DNA of 37,709 nt, from positions 1-37,709 of the forward strand of contig CAIPLM010000171.1 of NCBI GenBank assembly GCA_903865895.1. Reading direction: 5' to 3'. Source of the stretch: an uncultured Rhodospirillales bacterium. Lineage in GTDB: Bacteria; Pseudomonadota; Alphaproteobacteria; Acetobacterales; Acetobacteraceae. Shown piece after piece: positions 25,103 to 33,391 of the stretch (positions are counted from its first letter, which is position 1; every line of letters begins with the position of its first letter). The notes beneath the pieces were generated by a model that worked only from the letters and a program-made list of their open reading frames with translations, was not told the origin of the DNA and ran no database searches. The position numbers and the translations under genes were made by a program.

Positions 25103-25591
25103 ATGGCCCAGCGCAATCTGACCGAATTGCTGGCCGGCGCCGCGGTGCTGCTGGTGGCGGCCGGGTTCCTCGGCTATGCCGTCGCCAATACCGGGCGCAC
25201 CCCGGTCTCCGGCTATCCGCTGCACGCGAAGTTTGACCGCATCGACGGGCTGGCCGTGGGCTCCGATGTCCGCTTGGCCGGGGTGAAGATCGGCACCGTC
25301 ACCTCCGCCGCGATCGATCCCAAGACCTTCCAGGCCATGGTGACCTTCACCGTGCAATCGGCGCTGCATCTGCCCAAGGATTCCAGCGCCGAGATCACCA
25401 GTGACGGGCTGCTTGGCGGCAAGTTCCTCTCGCTGGTGCCGGGCGGTGATGACAAATTGCTGGCCAGCGGCGGCGAGGTGACGATCACCCAATCCGCTGT
25501 CAGCTTCGAGCAGTTGCTGGGGAAATTCATTTTCAGTGTCAGCGACTTGGCGGGCAACGTGCAGAAGCAGCTGCAGCAGGCGCCCAAGTGA
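25103..25591 (+). CDS. mlaD: MlaD-type lipid-asymmetry protein (MCE domain)
   Basis: The 162-residue protein has one N-terminal membrane helix (about 9-29) and a single MCE domain (about 37-115) with 'FDRIDGLAVGSDVRLAGVKIG' in part and 'SDGLLGGKFLSLVPGG'. It would form the periplasmic hexameric ring of the Mla phospholipid transporter, anchored in the inner membrane. The other Mla genes are not in the window; in Alphaproteobacteria mlaD often stands apart, beside NDUFA12. Its stop overlaps the start of the next small gene by four bases (GTGA). Confidence 0.93.
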   Translation: MAQRNLTELLAGAAVLLVAAGFLGYAVANTGRTPVSGYPLHAKFDRIDGLAVGSDVRLAGVKIGTVTSAAIDPKTFQAMVTFTVQSALHLPKDSSAEITSDGLLGGKFLSLVPGGDDKLLASGGEVTITQSAVSFEQLLGKFIFSVSDLAGNVQKQLQQAPK

Positions 25592-25812
25592 TCGCGCCGC
25601 CCAAGGCGTGGCCGCAGCCCGATGGTTCGCCGGTGTCCTGCCGCGAAAAGCTCAAGACCCTCGCCGAGAACCATGCCGAACTCGCCCAGATGATGCAGGA
25701 CGCCTTCGAGGATGCCGTGCTGATGGGCGTCGATGAGGCGGCGATGCGGGGCATTCTCGCCGCGATGAGCCAGGCGCTGGTCAGCCCGAAGCGGCCGCGC
25801 GGCGGCGCATGA
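25588..25812 (+). CDS. Small conserved-context hypothetical protein
   Basis: This 74-residue protein is not recognised. It starts at a GTG inside the mlaD stop (GTGA overlap) and ends inside the ATGA start of the DUF2155 gene, so it is tightly coupled on both sides. That strongly suggests a real gene despite its size. The sequence is mostly helical and amphipathic ('EKLKTLAENHAELAQMMQDA', then 'DEAAMRGILAAMSQAL') with no signal peptide or cysteine pair. It may be a small partner of the Mla or complex I proteins; no function can be stated. Confidence 0.7.
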   Translation: MIAPPKAWPQPDGSPVSCREKLKTLAENHAELAQMMQDAFEDAVLMGVDEAAMRGILAAMSQALVSPKRPRGGA

Positions 25813-26411
25813 GGCGGCTGCTCGCGGCGCTTGCCGCCGTGCCACTGGTGGTCGCGGCGATCGGCGCGGCCCTCGCGCAGCCGGCCCCCCGCACACCGCC
25901 AGGATTAACGCCGCTCGGCCCGGTGCAAGCTCCGCGACCCTCGGCACCGAACCAACCCTTCGTGACCCAGGGCCAGGACCCGCTGGCCCCCGTCCAGTCG
26001 CAGCCGCTCCCCTCGCTCACCCCGCCCGATCCGGCCTACGCGCCCCCCGCCCGCCCGGCACCTGCCGCGCCGCCCACCGTGGCGGCCCCGCTGCCCGCAA
26101 CGGCACTCGCCGGGGACTGGCAGCCGCGCCAAACCGTCGAACTGCGCGGTCTCGACAAGGTAACCGCCCGCTCAGCCGCCATCACCGGCAAGGTCGGCGA
26201 GACGCTGCGCTACGGAACGCTGTCGATCCTGGTGCGCGGCTGCGCCGTTCGCCCGCCCGACCAGCCCGCCGACGTCACCGCCTTCCTGGAAATCACCGAT
26301 CGCGGCGCGACCACTCCGATATTTCGCGGCTGGATGATCACCTCGGCGCCCTCGCTGGCCATTCTGGAGCACCCGGTCTACGACATCCGCGTCGCCGCAT
26401 GCCGGCCGTGA
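25809..26411 (+). CDS. DUF2155-domain exported protein
   Basis: The 200-residue protein has a signal peptide (residues 1-23, cleavage after ALA) and a long Pro/Ala-rich linker (25-100). The DUF2155 domain (about 105-200) shows 'ELRGLDKVTARSAAI', 'GTLSILVRGC' and 'FRGWMITSAPSLAILEHPVYDI'. Cys145 and Cys198 could form a disulfide in the periplasm. DUF2155 proteins commonly sit next to complex I/Mla genes in Alphaproteobacteria; the function is unknown. The ATGA overlap with the gene before and the TGATG overlap with otsB place it in the middle of a coupled operon. Confidence 0.93.
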   Translation: MRRLLAALAAVPLVVAAIGAALAQPAPRTPPGLTPLGPVQAPRPSAPNQPFVTQGQDPLAPVQSQPLPSLTPPDPAYAPPARPAPAAPPTVAAPLPATALAGDWQPRQTVELRGLDKVTARSAAITGKVGETLRYGTLSILVRGCAVRPPDQPADVTAFLEITDRGATTPIFRGWMITSAPSLAILEHPVYDIRVAACRP

Positions 26412-27139
26412 TGCCCGCGCTGCCGCCGCGCGCCGCGCTGCTGCTGGACCTTGACGGAACCCTGATCGACATCGCGGCAACGCCGGACAGCGTGGTGGTG
26501 CCTGACGATCTTTGCCGCAGCCTCAAGCGCTTGCGTGGCCAACTTGACGATGCGGTTGCAATCGTCACTGGCCGCCCGATCGAGCAAGTTGACGCGCTGC
26601 TGGGCGATCTGCCCTACGCCGTGGCCGGCGAGCATGGCGGCGCGATCCGCCACGCGCCCGGTGGCGCGATCGAGCGGCCCGTTCTGGCCGAGCCGCCGCC
26701 CGAATGGCTGGAGGCCGCCGAGCGCGCCGCCGTCGCGCATCCCGGCGTGCTGCTGGAGCGTAAAAGCCGCGGCTTCGTCCTGCACTATCGCCTCGCCCCG
26801 GATTCCGGACCGGCGATGCGCGAGGTGATGGCCGGCCTTGTCGCCGGGCACGAGGACCGCTTCGCGGTGCTGGCGGCGCTGATGGCCTGGGAGCTGAAGC
26901 CGCGCGGCGCCGACAAGGCAACCGCAGTGCAGAGCCTGATGGCCCGACCGCCCTTTGCCGGCCGCTGCCCCATCTATATCGGCGATGACGTAACCGACGA
27001 GGACGGCATGCGCGCCGCCCGCGCCTTGGGCGGGCTCGGCTGGCGCGTGCAGGATGTGTTCGGCGACGCCGCCGGCGTGCGCGCCTGGCTGGCGAGTCTA
27101 GAGCGTGATCGTTTGAGGCCGGCAGGTCGGAAAACGTGA
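26411..27139 (+). CDS. otsB: Trehalose-6-phosphate phosphatase
   Basis: The 242-residue HAD-family enzyme would remove phosphate from trehalose-6-phosphate in the cytoplasm. The DLDGT nucleophile motif is at residues 13-17, 'VTGRP' forms motif II, and 'IYIGDDVTDEDGM' is the closing acidic motif of OtsB. The ATG at 26411 shares a base with the DUF2155 stop; an ATG four codons earlier is also in frame. No otsA synthase is nearby. The last ~14 residues are encoded by one arm and the loop of a REP-like palindrome, so the native C-terminus may have been replaced. Confidence 0.92.
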   Translation: MPALPPRAALLLDLDGTLIDIAATPDSVVVPDDLCRSLKRLRGQLDDAVAIVTGRPIEQVDALLGDLPYAVAGEHGGAIRHAPGGAIERPVLAEPPPEWLEAAERAAVAHPGVLLERKSRGFVLHYRLAPDSGPAMREVMAGLVAGHEDRFAVLAALMAWELKPRGADKATAVQSLMARPPFAGRCPIYIGDDVTDEDGMRAARALGGLGWRVQDVFGDAAGVRAWLASLERDRLRPAGRKT

Positions 27140-27160
27140 ATCACGCGGCATAACAAGGAT
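27098..27160. repeat. REP-like palindromic element at otsB 3' end
   Basis: GCGTGATCGTTT (27103-27114) pairs with AAACG-TGA-ATCACGC (27132-27146), with a 3-base bulge, around a GC-rich loop. The flanks 'TCTAGA' and 'AACAAGGATCTAAAG' resemble dispersed 'CTAGAGCGTGAT' palindromes I recall from other Alphaproteobacteria. It overlaps the last codons and stop of otsB and ends at the converging MFS gene, so it may also stop transcription. Only one clear copy is in the window. Confidence 0.5.
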
Positions 27161-28345
27161 CTAAAGCCGCCGCGGAATCCGCGTCGCCAGCGCCGCCGAG
27201 GCCAGCATCATCACCCCCGAGGCGACGAACACCGAGGGCAAAGCGAACACGGAGAGCAGCAGCGAGCACACCACCGGCGGCGCCACCTGCGTCACGTCGC
27301 GGAAACTCGCGAACACCGTCGTCATCTGCGGCCGCTCATAGGGATGCACTGCGCGCAAGAACAGCAGGTTGCCCGCGCCATCCAGCATCCCCGAGCAGCA
27401 CGAGGCCATAACCAGGAACGCGGCCCCGAGCCACGGCATACCGGACGCCGTCGCCGCCGCGAGGCTGAAGATGCCCGCCCCGAGATAGGCAACCCGCATC
27501 AGCGCCCGCAACCCGAAGCGCCGCCCGGCCCAGCCCCAGAGCGGCACCATCCAGGTCCACCCCGTGCCGATCGATACCACGAGCCCGCCGGTCTCCGGGC
27601 TGAGGCCCGAGGTCACCGCCAGGATCGGCGCATAGATGAAGAACACGCTCCACCAGGAGGAGCGCGCGGAGGTCAGCGTCCAGGCCAGCACCAGCCGCGG
27701 CTGAGCGAAGAAGCGCGGCAGATAGCGCAGCGGGTTGGTGGAGCCATGCGTGGCGGCCGCATCGCTCTCGGTGAGCCCCAGCGCGAGGAACAGCCCCAGC
27801 AGCGCCGCCGCGGTGACCGCCACCACCACGAAGGGGGCGATGAATGCGACGTTCTCCTGCAAATGGATGCCGAACCAGGGCCCGAAGGTCCAGGGTGCGG
27901 CGGCGGCGAAAATCCGCGTCGGCTCGAAATGCCTCAGTGCCTGGCGCGGCACGTTGTCGAGCAGATAGAGCTGCGTGGTGATGTCGAGGCAGCCGATCGC
28001 CACCGTATTCAGCACCAGCGCAACCGCGAAGGCGGGCAGCAGATCGATCGCGAAGAGCAGGCTGCTGGCGGCGAGCACCATCGCGCCGAGCGCAAACACC
28101 CGGCGCCGGCCGAGCAGGCTCACCAGATAAGGGATGGTGAAGCGGCCGACCACGGCGGCGAGCCCGGTCGCCGCATACAGCAGCGTCACCGCCCTGGGCG
28201 TGCCCAGCAGGCGCAGCGCGCCGAGCGGCAGCACGGTCAACAGGGTCGCCTGGGCCACGCTGGGGAAGAAGAACAGTGCCAGAAAGGCCGCGCCCTGCCG
28301 CGGCGGCAGCCCGGCGACGGTTTTCGGCAGGCGAAGGCGGAACAT
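27161..28345 (-). CDS. Major facilitator superfamily transporter
   Basis: The 394-residue inner-membrane protein has about 12 hydrophobic segments and MFS landmarks such as 'VGRFTIPYLVSLLGRRRVFALG' in part (loop 2-3) and 'GWAGRRFGLRALMRVAYL' in the second half. The start ATG at 28345 is supported by the matching ATG in a decayed copy at 34545; a TTG four codons upstream is less likely. No ribosome site is obvious. The substrate is unknown. A truncated paralogue of its 5' part plus leader lies about 6 kb away in the same direction. Confidence 0.9.
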   Translation of the reverse strand: MFRLRLPKTVAGLPPRQGAAFLALFFFPSVAQATLLTVLPLGALRLLGTPRAVTLLYAATGLAAVVGRFTIPYLVSLLGRRRVFALGAMVLAASSLLFAIDLLPAFAVALVLNTVAIGCLDITTQLYLLDNVPRQALRHFEPTRIFAAAAPWTFGPWFGIHLQENVAFIAPFVVVAVTAAALLGLFLALGLTESDAAATHGSTNPLRYLPRFFAQPRLVLAWTLTSARSSWWSVFFIYAPILAVTSGLSPETGGLVVSIGTGWTWMVPLWGWAGRRFGLRALMRVAYLGAGIFSLAAATASGMPWLGAAFLVMASCCSGMLDGAGNLLFLRAVHPYERPQMTTVFASFRDVTQVAPPVVCSLLLSVFALPSVFVASGVMMLASAALATRIPRRL

Positions 28346-28463
28346 GGGGCGATGCAATCAGCTGGCAGTGTCAGGGCCAACTTGAACCCTTCCGCCCCAG
28401 GGCTCAAGCCGCCGGCGACGGTTTGCCGGGATGATTTCGATCGCAGATTTTAACGACAAATAA

Positions 28464-28481
28464 CTATCACCTACCTGCAAC
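28464..28481 (+). promoter_or_regulatory. Weak Pho-box-like site upstream of pit
   Basis: CTATCAC-ctac-CTGCAAC has the 7+4+7 spacing of a Pho box, with 5 and 4 matches to CTGTCAT. It lies 55 bases before the phosphate-transporter ATG in an AT-rich leader. It is weak on its own and is listed because of the gene it precedes. Confidence 0.2.
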
Positions 28482-28536
28482 TATAGGATGACCTTCGCGG
28501 ACTATACTCCCGGCTCCTACGATCCCAGGGGGTATC

Positions 28537-30159
28537 ATGTCTGACGCAGCAATCCAGCAACCCGGGCACCACCGACACGTGGTGCACCACCGGCCGAAAC
28601 TCGACTCCAAGCCGCCGATGGCGGCGATCATCGTCTTCGTCGGTCTTCTGGCGGTGGGCCTGGTGTTCACGCTCTATGGGCTGATGAACGACATCAGCGA
28701 TGCCGGATCGGGCCCGCTCGCCATCGGCGTGTTCTTCCTGCTCGCGGTCGCCCTGCTGATCGCGCTGGGCTTCGAGTTCGTCAACGGCTTCCACGATACT
28801 GCCAATGCGGTTGCCACCGTCATCTACACTCACAGCCTGCCTGCGCAGACCGCGGTCATCTGGTCGGGCGCATGGAACCTGGCGGGCGTGCTGAGTTCAT
28901 CGGGCGCGGTCGCCTACGGCATCATCAGCCTGTTGCCGGTCGAACTGATCCTCCAGGTCGGCAGCAATGCGGGTTTCGCGATGGTTTTCGCCCTCCTGAT
29001 CGCCGCCATCATATGGAACCTCGGCACCTGGGCGCTCGGCATTCCCGCCAGCTCCTCGCACACCCTGGTCGGGTCGATCATCGGTGTCGGTATCGCCAAC
29101 CAGCTGATGGACCTCACCGGCAGCGGCACCTCCGGGGTTGACTGGAACCAGGCCGCCGGCGTTTTCCGCGCCTTGCTGATCAGCCCGCTGTTCGGCTTCG
29201 TCGGTGCGGCCATGCTGCTTCTGGTGATGAAGCTCGTCGTCCGCAGCCGCAAGCTCTATGAGGCGCCGGACGTCACCCATCCGCCGCCGCTGTGGATCCG
29301 CGGCCTGCTGATCTTCACCTGCACCCTGGTCTCCTTTTTTCACGGCTCCAATGACGGTCAGAAGGGCATGGGCCTCATCATGCTGATCCTGATCGGCGCC
29401 GTCCCCACCGCCTACGCGCTCAACCGCGCCATGCCGACGGACGAGACCCCGGCCTTCCTGCAAAGCATTGAACAGGGCCGCAAGGTGTTCGAGGCGCACA
29501 CGCTCTCGGGCGCGATCAGCGTCGGCGCCGCCCGCGAACGTGTCTCCTACGCGATCCGCACGCGGGACTTCGCGGACTCCACCGTCTATGCCGGCATCGC
29601 CGCGCTGGCCGGTGAAATCGGCCGCCAGGTGAGCGAGAACGGCGAACTGCGCAAGGTGCCGGCCGCCGCGGTGCAGAACGTCCGCAATGACATGTACCTC
29701 ACCTCCGAGGCGGTCCGCCTGATGCCCAAGACCGCATTCACCGCCGCCGAAATGCCCGCCGTCACCGCCTTCAAGGCGACGATGGACCGCGGCACGCGTT
29801 ACATCCCGACCTGGGTGAAGGTCGCCGTCGCCATCGCGCTTGGTCTCGGTACCATGGTCGGCTGGAAGCGAATCGTGGTGACCGTCGGCGAGAAGATCGG
29901 CAAGACCCACCTGACCTACGGGCAGGGTGCCTCGGCCGAACTGATGGCCGCGGCCACGATCGGTGCCGCCGACATCTTCGGCCTGCCGGTTTCCACCACC
30001 CATGTGCTCTCCAGCGGCGTCGCGGGCACCATGGCGGCCAACGGCTCGGGCCTCCAGTGGAGCACTCTGCGCTCCATCGCCCTTGCCTGGGTCCTCACCC
30101 TGCCGGCGGCGATGCTGATGTCGGGCGGGCTCTACTATGCCTTCCGCACCATGCTCTGA
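28537..30159 (+). CDS. Inorganic phosphate transporter, PiT family
   Basis: The 540-residue inner-membrane carrier, H+- or Na+-driven, has the two PiT signatures: 'GFHDTANAVAT' at 84-94 and 'FFHGSNDGQKGMG' around 268-280. It has about ten membrane segments and a large cytoplasmic loop (about 290-420) rich in charged residues. A histidine-rich N-terminus (HHRHVVHH) could be a metal-phosphate touchpoint. AGGGGG precedes the ATG. The gene ends at a strong terminator. Nearby PPK2 makes a phosphate-uptake and storage pairing likely. Pit proteins are usually constitutive, low-affinity carriers. Confidence 0.95.
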   Translation: MSDAAIQQPGHHRHVVHHRPKLDSKPPMAAIIVFVGLLAVGLVFTLYGLMNDISDAGSGPLAIGVFFLLAVALLIALGFEFVNGFHDTANAVATVIYTHSLPAQTAVIWSGAWNLAGVLSSSGAVAYGIISLLPVELILQVGSNAGFAMVFALLIAAIIWNLGTWALGIPASSSHTLVGSIIGVGIANQLMDLTGSGTSGVDWNQAAGVFRALLISPLFGFVGAAMLLLVMKLVVRSRKLYEAPDVTHPPPLWIRGLLIFTCTLVSFFHGSNDGQKGMGLIMLILIGAVPTAYALNRAMPTDETPAFLQSIEQGRKVFEAHTLSGAISVGAARERVSYAIRTRDFADSTVYAGIAALAGEIGRQVSENGELRKVPAAAVQNVRNDMYLTSEAVRLMPKTAFTAAEMPAVTAFKATMDRGTRYIPTWVKVAVAIALGLGTMVGWKRIVVTVGEKIGKTHLTYGQGASAELMAAATIGAADIFGLPVSTTHVLSSGVAGTMAANGSGLQWSTLRSIALAWVLTLPAAMLMSGGLYYAFRTML

Positions 30160-30187
30160 GCCGCAGCCGGTTCAGCACGCCTCTAGG

Positions 30188-30230
30188 GGGCGCCTCCTTG
30201 CCGAAAGGCGGGGAGGCGCCCTTTGCTTTT
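30188..30230 (+). terminator. Strong intrinsic terminator after pit
   Basis: GGGCGCCTCC (30188-30197) pairs perfectly with GGAGGCGCCC (30212-30221). Two G-U pairs and GCC/GGC extend the stem to 15 pairs, capped by a GAAA tetraloop (30203-30206). TTTGCTTTT follows. Confidence 0.9.
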
Positions 30231-30260
30231 GAGCGCGCTTGCTCAACCGGGGTACAAGAA

Positions 30261-30307
30261 ATCGCCCGCTGGGGTCCTTCGGTCGGCGAAGGTCCTCAAC
30301 GGGCGAT
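30261..30307 (-). terminator. Long stem-loop after the patatin gene
   Basis: ATCGCCCG (30261-30268) pairs with CGGGCGAT (30300-30307), and CCTTCG (30276-30281) pairs with CGAAGG (30287-30292). Partial GGGG/CCTC pairing lies between. On the minus strand it is followed by TTCTTGT, fitting a terminator for the patatin gene. Confidence 0.6.
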
Positions 30308-30324
30308 GGTCGTCGCGCAGCAGC

Positions 30325-30342
30325 GGGGGAGGGCGCTCCCCC
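30325..30342 (-). terminator. Short GC hairpin after the patatin gene
   Basis: GGGGGAG (30325-30331) pairs with CTCCCCC (30336-30342) around GGCG, 20 bases beyond the patatin stop. There is no U-run, so it is a pause or stabilising hairpin at best. Confidence 0.4.
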
Positions 30343-30361
30343 GGGGTTTCAGGCGCTTGCT

Positions 30362-31570
30362 TCAGACGTCGCGGAGCTGGTGCACGTCATGCACGGTCAC
30401 CCCGGTGCCGGCCGGCGGGATTTCGAGCCAGTGGCGCTGCCCGAGCGTCCGCCGCGTGTCCTCATGGCCGCTCGCCCAGTGCTCGCGCATCGAGGTGCCG
30501 GAGAACTCGTGGTCCTTGGCGTGCCCCTCATAGGCCTTCTGCTGATAGATCATGTGCACGATGTTGATCGCCGGCAGCCGTGCGAGTTCCGCTTTCAGGC
30601 GTCGCTGCTCATCGTCGAGCAGTTCCTCCGGCATCTTGTCGAGTGCGCGGCGCAGATGCGTCTTCCAGGTCAGCAGGCGGCGGTACACGTCGGTCGTCAG
30701 GCGAGTGCGCGAGGAATACATGATGTCCTTGTGCCGCCCCAGCACGTCCTCCATGTCGCGCGGCAGCATGCCGCGGGCGCTGAACAGATCGACCTGGAAG
30801 ACCAGGCTGTTCATCCCGTCCTCCTGATCGAGCAGGTGCTGCAGCGGCGTGTTGGAGACGATGCCGCCATCCCAGTAATAGTCGGTGCCGATCTTGACCA
30901 TCGGCAGCGTCGGCGGCAGGGCGCCGCTGGCCATGATGTGCTCGGGCTCGATCGTTTGGTTGGCGTTGTCGAAATAGATGAAATTGCCGCTGAGGACATT
31001 CACCGCGCCGACGGAAAACCGGCAGAGCCGCGCGTTGATCCGGTCAAAATCAACCAGTTCCAGCAGTGTCTCGCGCAGCGGCGAGGTATCGTAAAAGCTG
31101 GTGGCGGTGGCGGCGCCGGCCGGGCTGAGCCAGGCGTTGACCTGATGCGGCTTGAAGAAGCCGGGTTGGCCCTGCGTCATGGTCATGAACGCGCTGGTGG
31201 CGTTGCGGGCGCGGCGGAAAATATCGCCATCCGGCGTATAGGCCCAGATGCGCCGTTCGGTGATGCGTTCCCAGAAAATCCGCATCCGCTCCAGGCGGCG
31301 CTCCGGCGGGTTGCCGGCGATGATGGCGGCGTTGATGGCGCCGATCGACACGCCGGTCACCCAGTCGGGCTCGATGCCGGCGTCATGCAGCGCCTCGTAA
31401 ACGCCGGCCTGGTAGGCGCCAAGCGCGCCCCCGCCTTGCAGGATGAGAGCAACCCGATCGCAGCGCTCGGGCCGCCACGGCACCGCCCCGCCTGGCAGCC
31501 CCGCATGCGCAGATTGCGCCGAGGTATCGGCCCTTGTCGGTTCAACGGCGCGGCTGCGCGTTTCGTCCAT
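30362..31570 (-). CDS. Patatin-like phospholipase with DUF3734 C-terminus
   Basis: The 402-residue hydrolase has a patatin domain at about 38-245: oxyanion loop 'LQGGGALGAYQAG', nucleophile Ser75 in 'GVSIGAINA', and Asp234 in 'DGGI' forming the Ser-Asp dyad. A DUF3734-type C-terminal region (about 270-400) includes 'HKDIMYSSRTRL' and the helical 'RRLKAELARLP'. It would cleave acyl ester bonds of membrane lipids or of polyhydroxybutyrate-associated lipids. It diverges from bdhA across 254 bases. Patatin/DUF3734 genes are often next to 3-hydroxybutyrate dehydrogenase in Proteobacteria, so a role in releasing or using C4 storage compounds is plausible. The substrate is not shown. Confidence 0.93.
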   Translation of the reverse strand: MDETRSRAVEPTRADTSAQSAHAGLPGGAVPWRPERCDRVALILQGGGALGAYQAGVYEALHDAGIEPDWVTGVSIGAINAAIIAGNPPERRLERMRIFWERITERRIWAYTPDGDIFRRARNATSAFMTMTQGQPGFFKPHQVNAWLSPAGAATATSFYDTSPLRETLLELVDFDRINARLCRFSVGAVNVLSGNFIYFDNANQTIEPEHIMASGALPPTLPMVKIGTDYYWDGGIVSNTPLQHLLDQEDGMNSLVFQVDLFSARGMLPRDMEDVLGRHKDIMYSSRTRLTTDVYRRLLTWKTHLRRALDKMPEELLDDEQRRLKAELARLPAINIVHMIYQQKAYEGHAKDHEFSGTSMREHWASGHEDTRRTLGQRHWLEIPPAGTGVTVHDVHQLRDV

Positions 31571-31824
31571 GGCATGATTCCTATTGTTGTCGCTCGGCCG
31601 CAGCCGTGGCCGATATGGCCCGGTGGTAGAGAACAGGACGGGGTGACCGCCGCAACGTCATGACGATGACGACTTCATTGCGACGTGGTGACACCCATTT
31701 CGGTGCACGGTCTGCGGCGCGTTTCCCGCAAACTTCACATAAATGCACATGCTGCGCGCGGGTCGCCACCCCCCGCGCCGGTGTAAGCGCATCGTCTGAA
31801 AGATCGGGATGGGAGTTCGGCTTC

Positions 31825-32604
31825 ATGACGCATCGCACCGCTATTATTACGGGTTCGACCAGTGGGATCGGCCTCGGCATCGCCCGCGCATTCGCCGCCG
31901 CCGGCTACAACGTCGTGCTCAACGGCCTCGGCGATGCCGCAGCGATCGAGGAGGTTCGCGCGGCCCTCGCTGCCGAAACCGGTGCGGAGGTCGTCTATGA
32001 TCAGGCGGATATGTCAAACCCCGAGGCGATCGCCGCGATGGTCGCCGCCGCCGTCACCCGCTTCGGCGCCGTCGACGTCTTGGTGAACAACGCCGGCATC
32101 CAGTTTGTCGCCCCGATCGAGGAGTTCCCGCCGGCACGTTGGGACCTGATCCTGCAGATCAACCTCAGCGCCGCCTTCCACGCCACCCAGCACGCTTTGC
32201 CCGGCATGAAGGCGCGCGGCTTCGGCCGCATCATCAACATCGCATCCGCCCATGCGCTGGTCGCCTCGCCGTTTAAATCGGCTTACGTCGCGGCCAAGCA
32301 CGGCATCGCCGGCCTGACCAAGACGGTCGCCCTCGAGGCCGCCGAGCACGGCGTCACCGTCAACGCGGTCTGCCCGGGCTACGTGATGACGCCGCTGGTG
32401 CAAAAGCAGATCCCCGAACAGGCCGCCGCGCGGGGCATCAGCGAGGAGGCGGTCATTCGGGACGTCCTGCTCGCCGCCCAGCCCACGCGGCGCTTCGTCA
32501 CCGTGGAGGAAGTCGCGGCCCTCACGCTCTTCCTCGCAGGCGAGCAGGCCGGTTCCATCACCGGCGCCATCATCCCCATCGATGGCGGCTGGACCGCGCA
32601 CTGA
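31825..32604 (+). CDS. bdhA: 3-hydroxybutyrate dehydrogenase (SDR family)
   Basis: The 259-residue enzyme would oxidise D-3-hydroxybutyrate to acetoacetate with NAD+ in the cytoplasm. SDR motifs: the nucleotide-binding G-x3-GxG within residues 10-16 ('TGSTSGIG'), N-N-A-G at 88-91, and the catalytic Ser141, Tyr154 and Lys158. The phrase 'GIQFVAPIEEFP' and the end 'PIDGGWTAH' are typical of this dehydrogenase. GGGAG precedes the ATG. A GC-rich stem (31756-31762/31772-31778) sits in the leader. It is followed after 20 bases by acetoacetate decarboxylase, so the pair would turn 3-hydroxybutyrate into acetone and CO2, or balance the ketone pool. Confidence 0.94.
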   Translation: MTHRTAIITGSTSGIGLGIARAFAAAGYNVVLNGLGDAAAIEEVRAALAAETGAEVVYDQADMSNPEAIAAMVAAAVTRFGAVDVLVNNAGIQFVAPIEEFPPARWDLILQINLSAAFHATQHALPGMKARGFGRIINIASAHALVASPFKSAYVAAKHGIAGLTKTVALEAAEHGVTVNAVCPGYVMTPLVQKQIPEQAAARGISEEAVIRDVLLAAQPTRRFVTVEEVAALTLFLAGEQAGSITGAIIPIDGGWTAH

Positions 32605-32624
32605 CCCTGAGCAGGAGCCGCACC

Positions 32625-33371
32625 ATGCGCCGTGAAGAGATTCTCGCCCTGCCCTCCATGCCGCTCGCCGGCCCGAGCTACCCGCGCGGTCCCTACCGGT
32701 TCATCGACCGCGAATACATGCTGATCACCTACGAAACCGACCCCGTGATCATCCGGGAGCAACTCCCCGAGCCGCTTGAGCCGGTCGAGCAGCCCCTTGT
32801 CCATTATGAATGGATCAGCATGCCGGACAGCTCGGGCTTTGGCAGCTACACCGAGTCCGGCATGGTCATTCCCTGCCGCTTCCAGGGCGAGGAGATGAGC
32901 TTCGTCGCCCAGATGTATCTCGATGACGATCCGCCAATCGTTGCCGGCCGCGAGATCTGGGGCTTCCCGAAAAAATACGCCCACCCCAAGCTCGAGATCG
33001 TCAAGGATACCCTGACCGGAACGCTGCACTACGCGAGCCAACTCGTCGCCATGGGTACCATGGGCTACAAACACGAAAGCATGGCCGGCAACGGCGTGCG
33101 CACCACGGCGATGCTGACCAAGACCCAGGTGAACCTCAAGATCATCCCCGGCGTCGACGGGCAGCCGGCGATTTGCCAGCTTGTCGCCTATAATCTCACC
33201 GATATCACCGTAAAGGGCTCGTGGATCGGCCCGGGCCGGCTGCATCTGGTGCCCCATGTCAACGCCCCGGTCGCCGATCTGCCGGTGCGCCGCGTCATCG
33301 GCGCGCATCATTTCATCGCCGACCTCACATTACCCTATGGCCGCGTCATCCACGACTATCTCGCACGCTGA
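32625..33371 (+). CDS. adc: Acetoacetate decarboxylase
   Basis: The 248-residue enzyme would decarboxylate acetoacetate to acetone through a Schiff base. The active-site phrase 'GREIWGFPKKYAHP' gives the Schiff-base Lys116 next to Lys117, which lowers its pKa; Glu62 and Arg85 are candidate pocket residues. The length is normal for the family. An AGGAG ribosome site precedes the ATG and the gene directly follows bdhA. With the divergent patatin it makes a small C4/ketone-body module. A related acetoacetate-decarboxylase-fold enzyme with another substrate cannot be excluded. Confidence 0.93.
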   Translation: MRREEILALPSMPLAGPSYPRGPYRFIDREYMLITYETDPVIIREQLPEPLEPVEQPLVHYEWISMPDSSGFGSYTESGMVIPCRFQGEEMSFVAQMYLDDDPPIVAGREIWGFPKKYAHPKLEIVKDTLTGTLHYASQLVAMGTMGYKHESMAGNGVRTTAMLTKTQVNLKIIPGVDGQPAICQLVAYNLTDITVKGSWIGPGRLHLVPHVNAPVADLPVRRVIGAHHFIADLTLPYGRVIHDYLAR

Positions 33372-33391
33372 ACCGCGCTCGCATCTTCAAT

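Noticed and set aside
28897-30003. 368-codon open frame antisense to the phosphate transporter
   Set aside because: It is a shadow of the PiT gene, which has both family signatures.
31571-31824. Regulatory box search in the patatin-bdhA divergent gap
   Set aside because: I saw AT-rich fragments and one GC stem but no promoter pair or operator I could defend.
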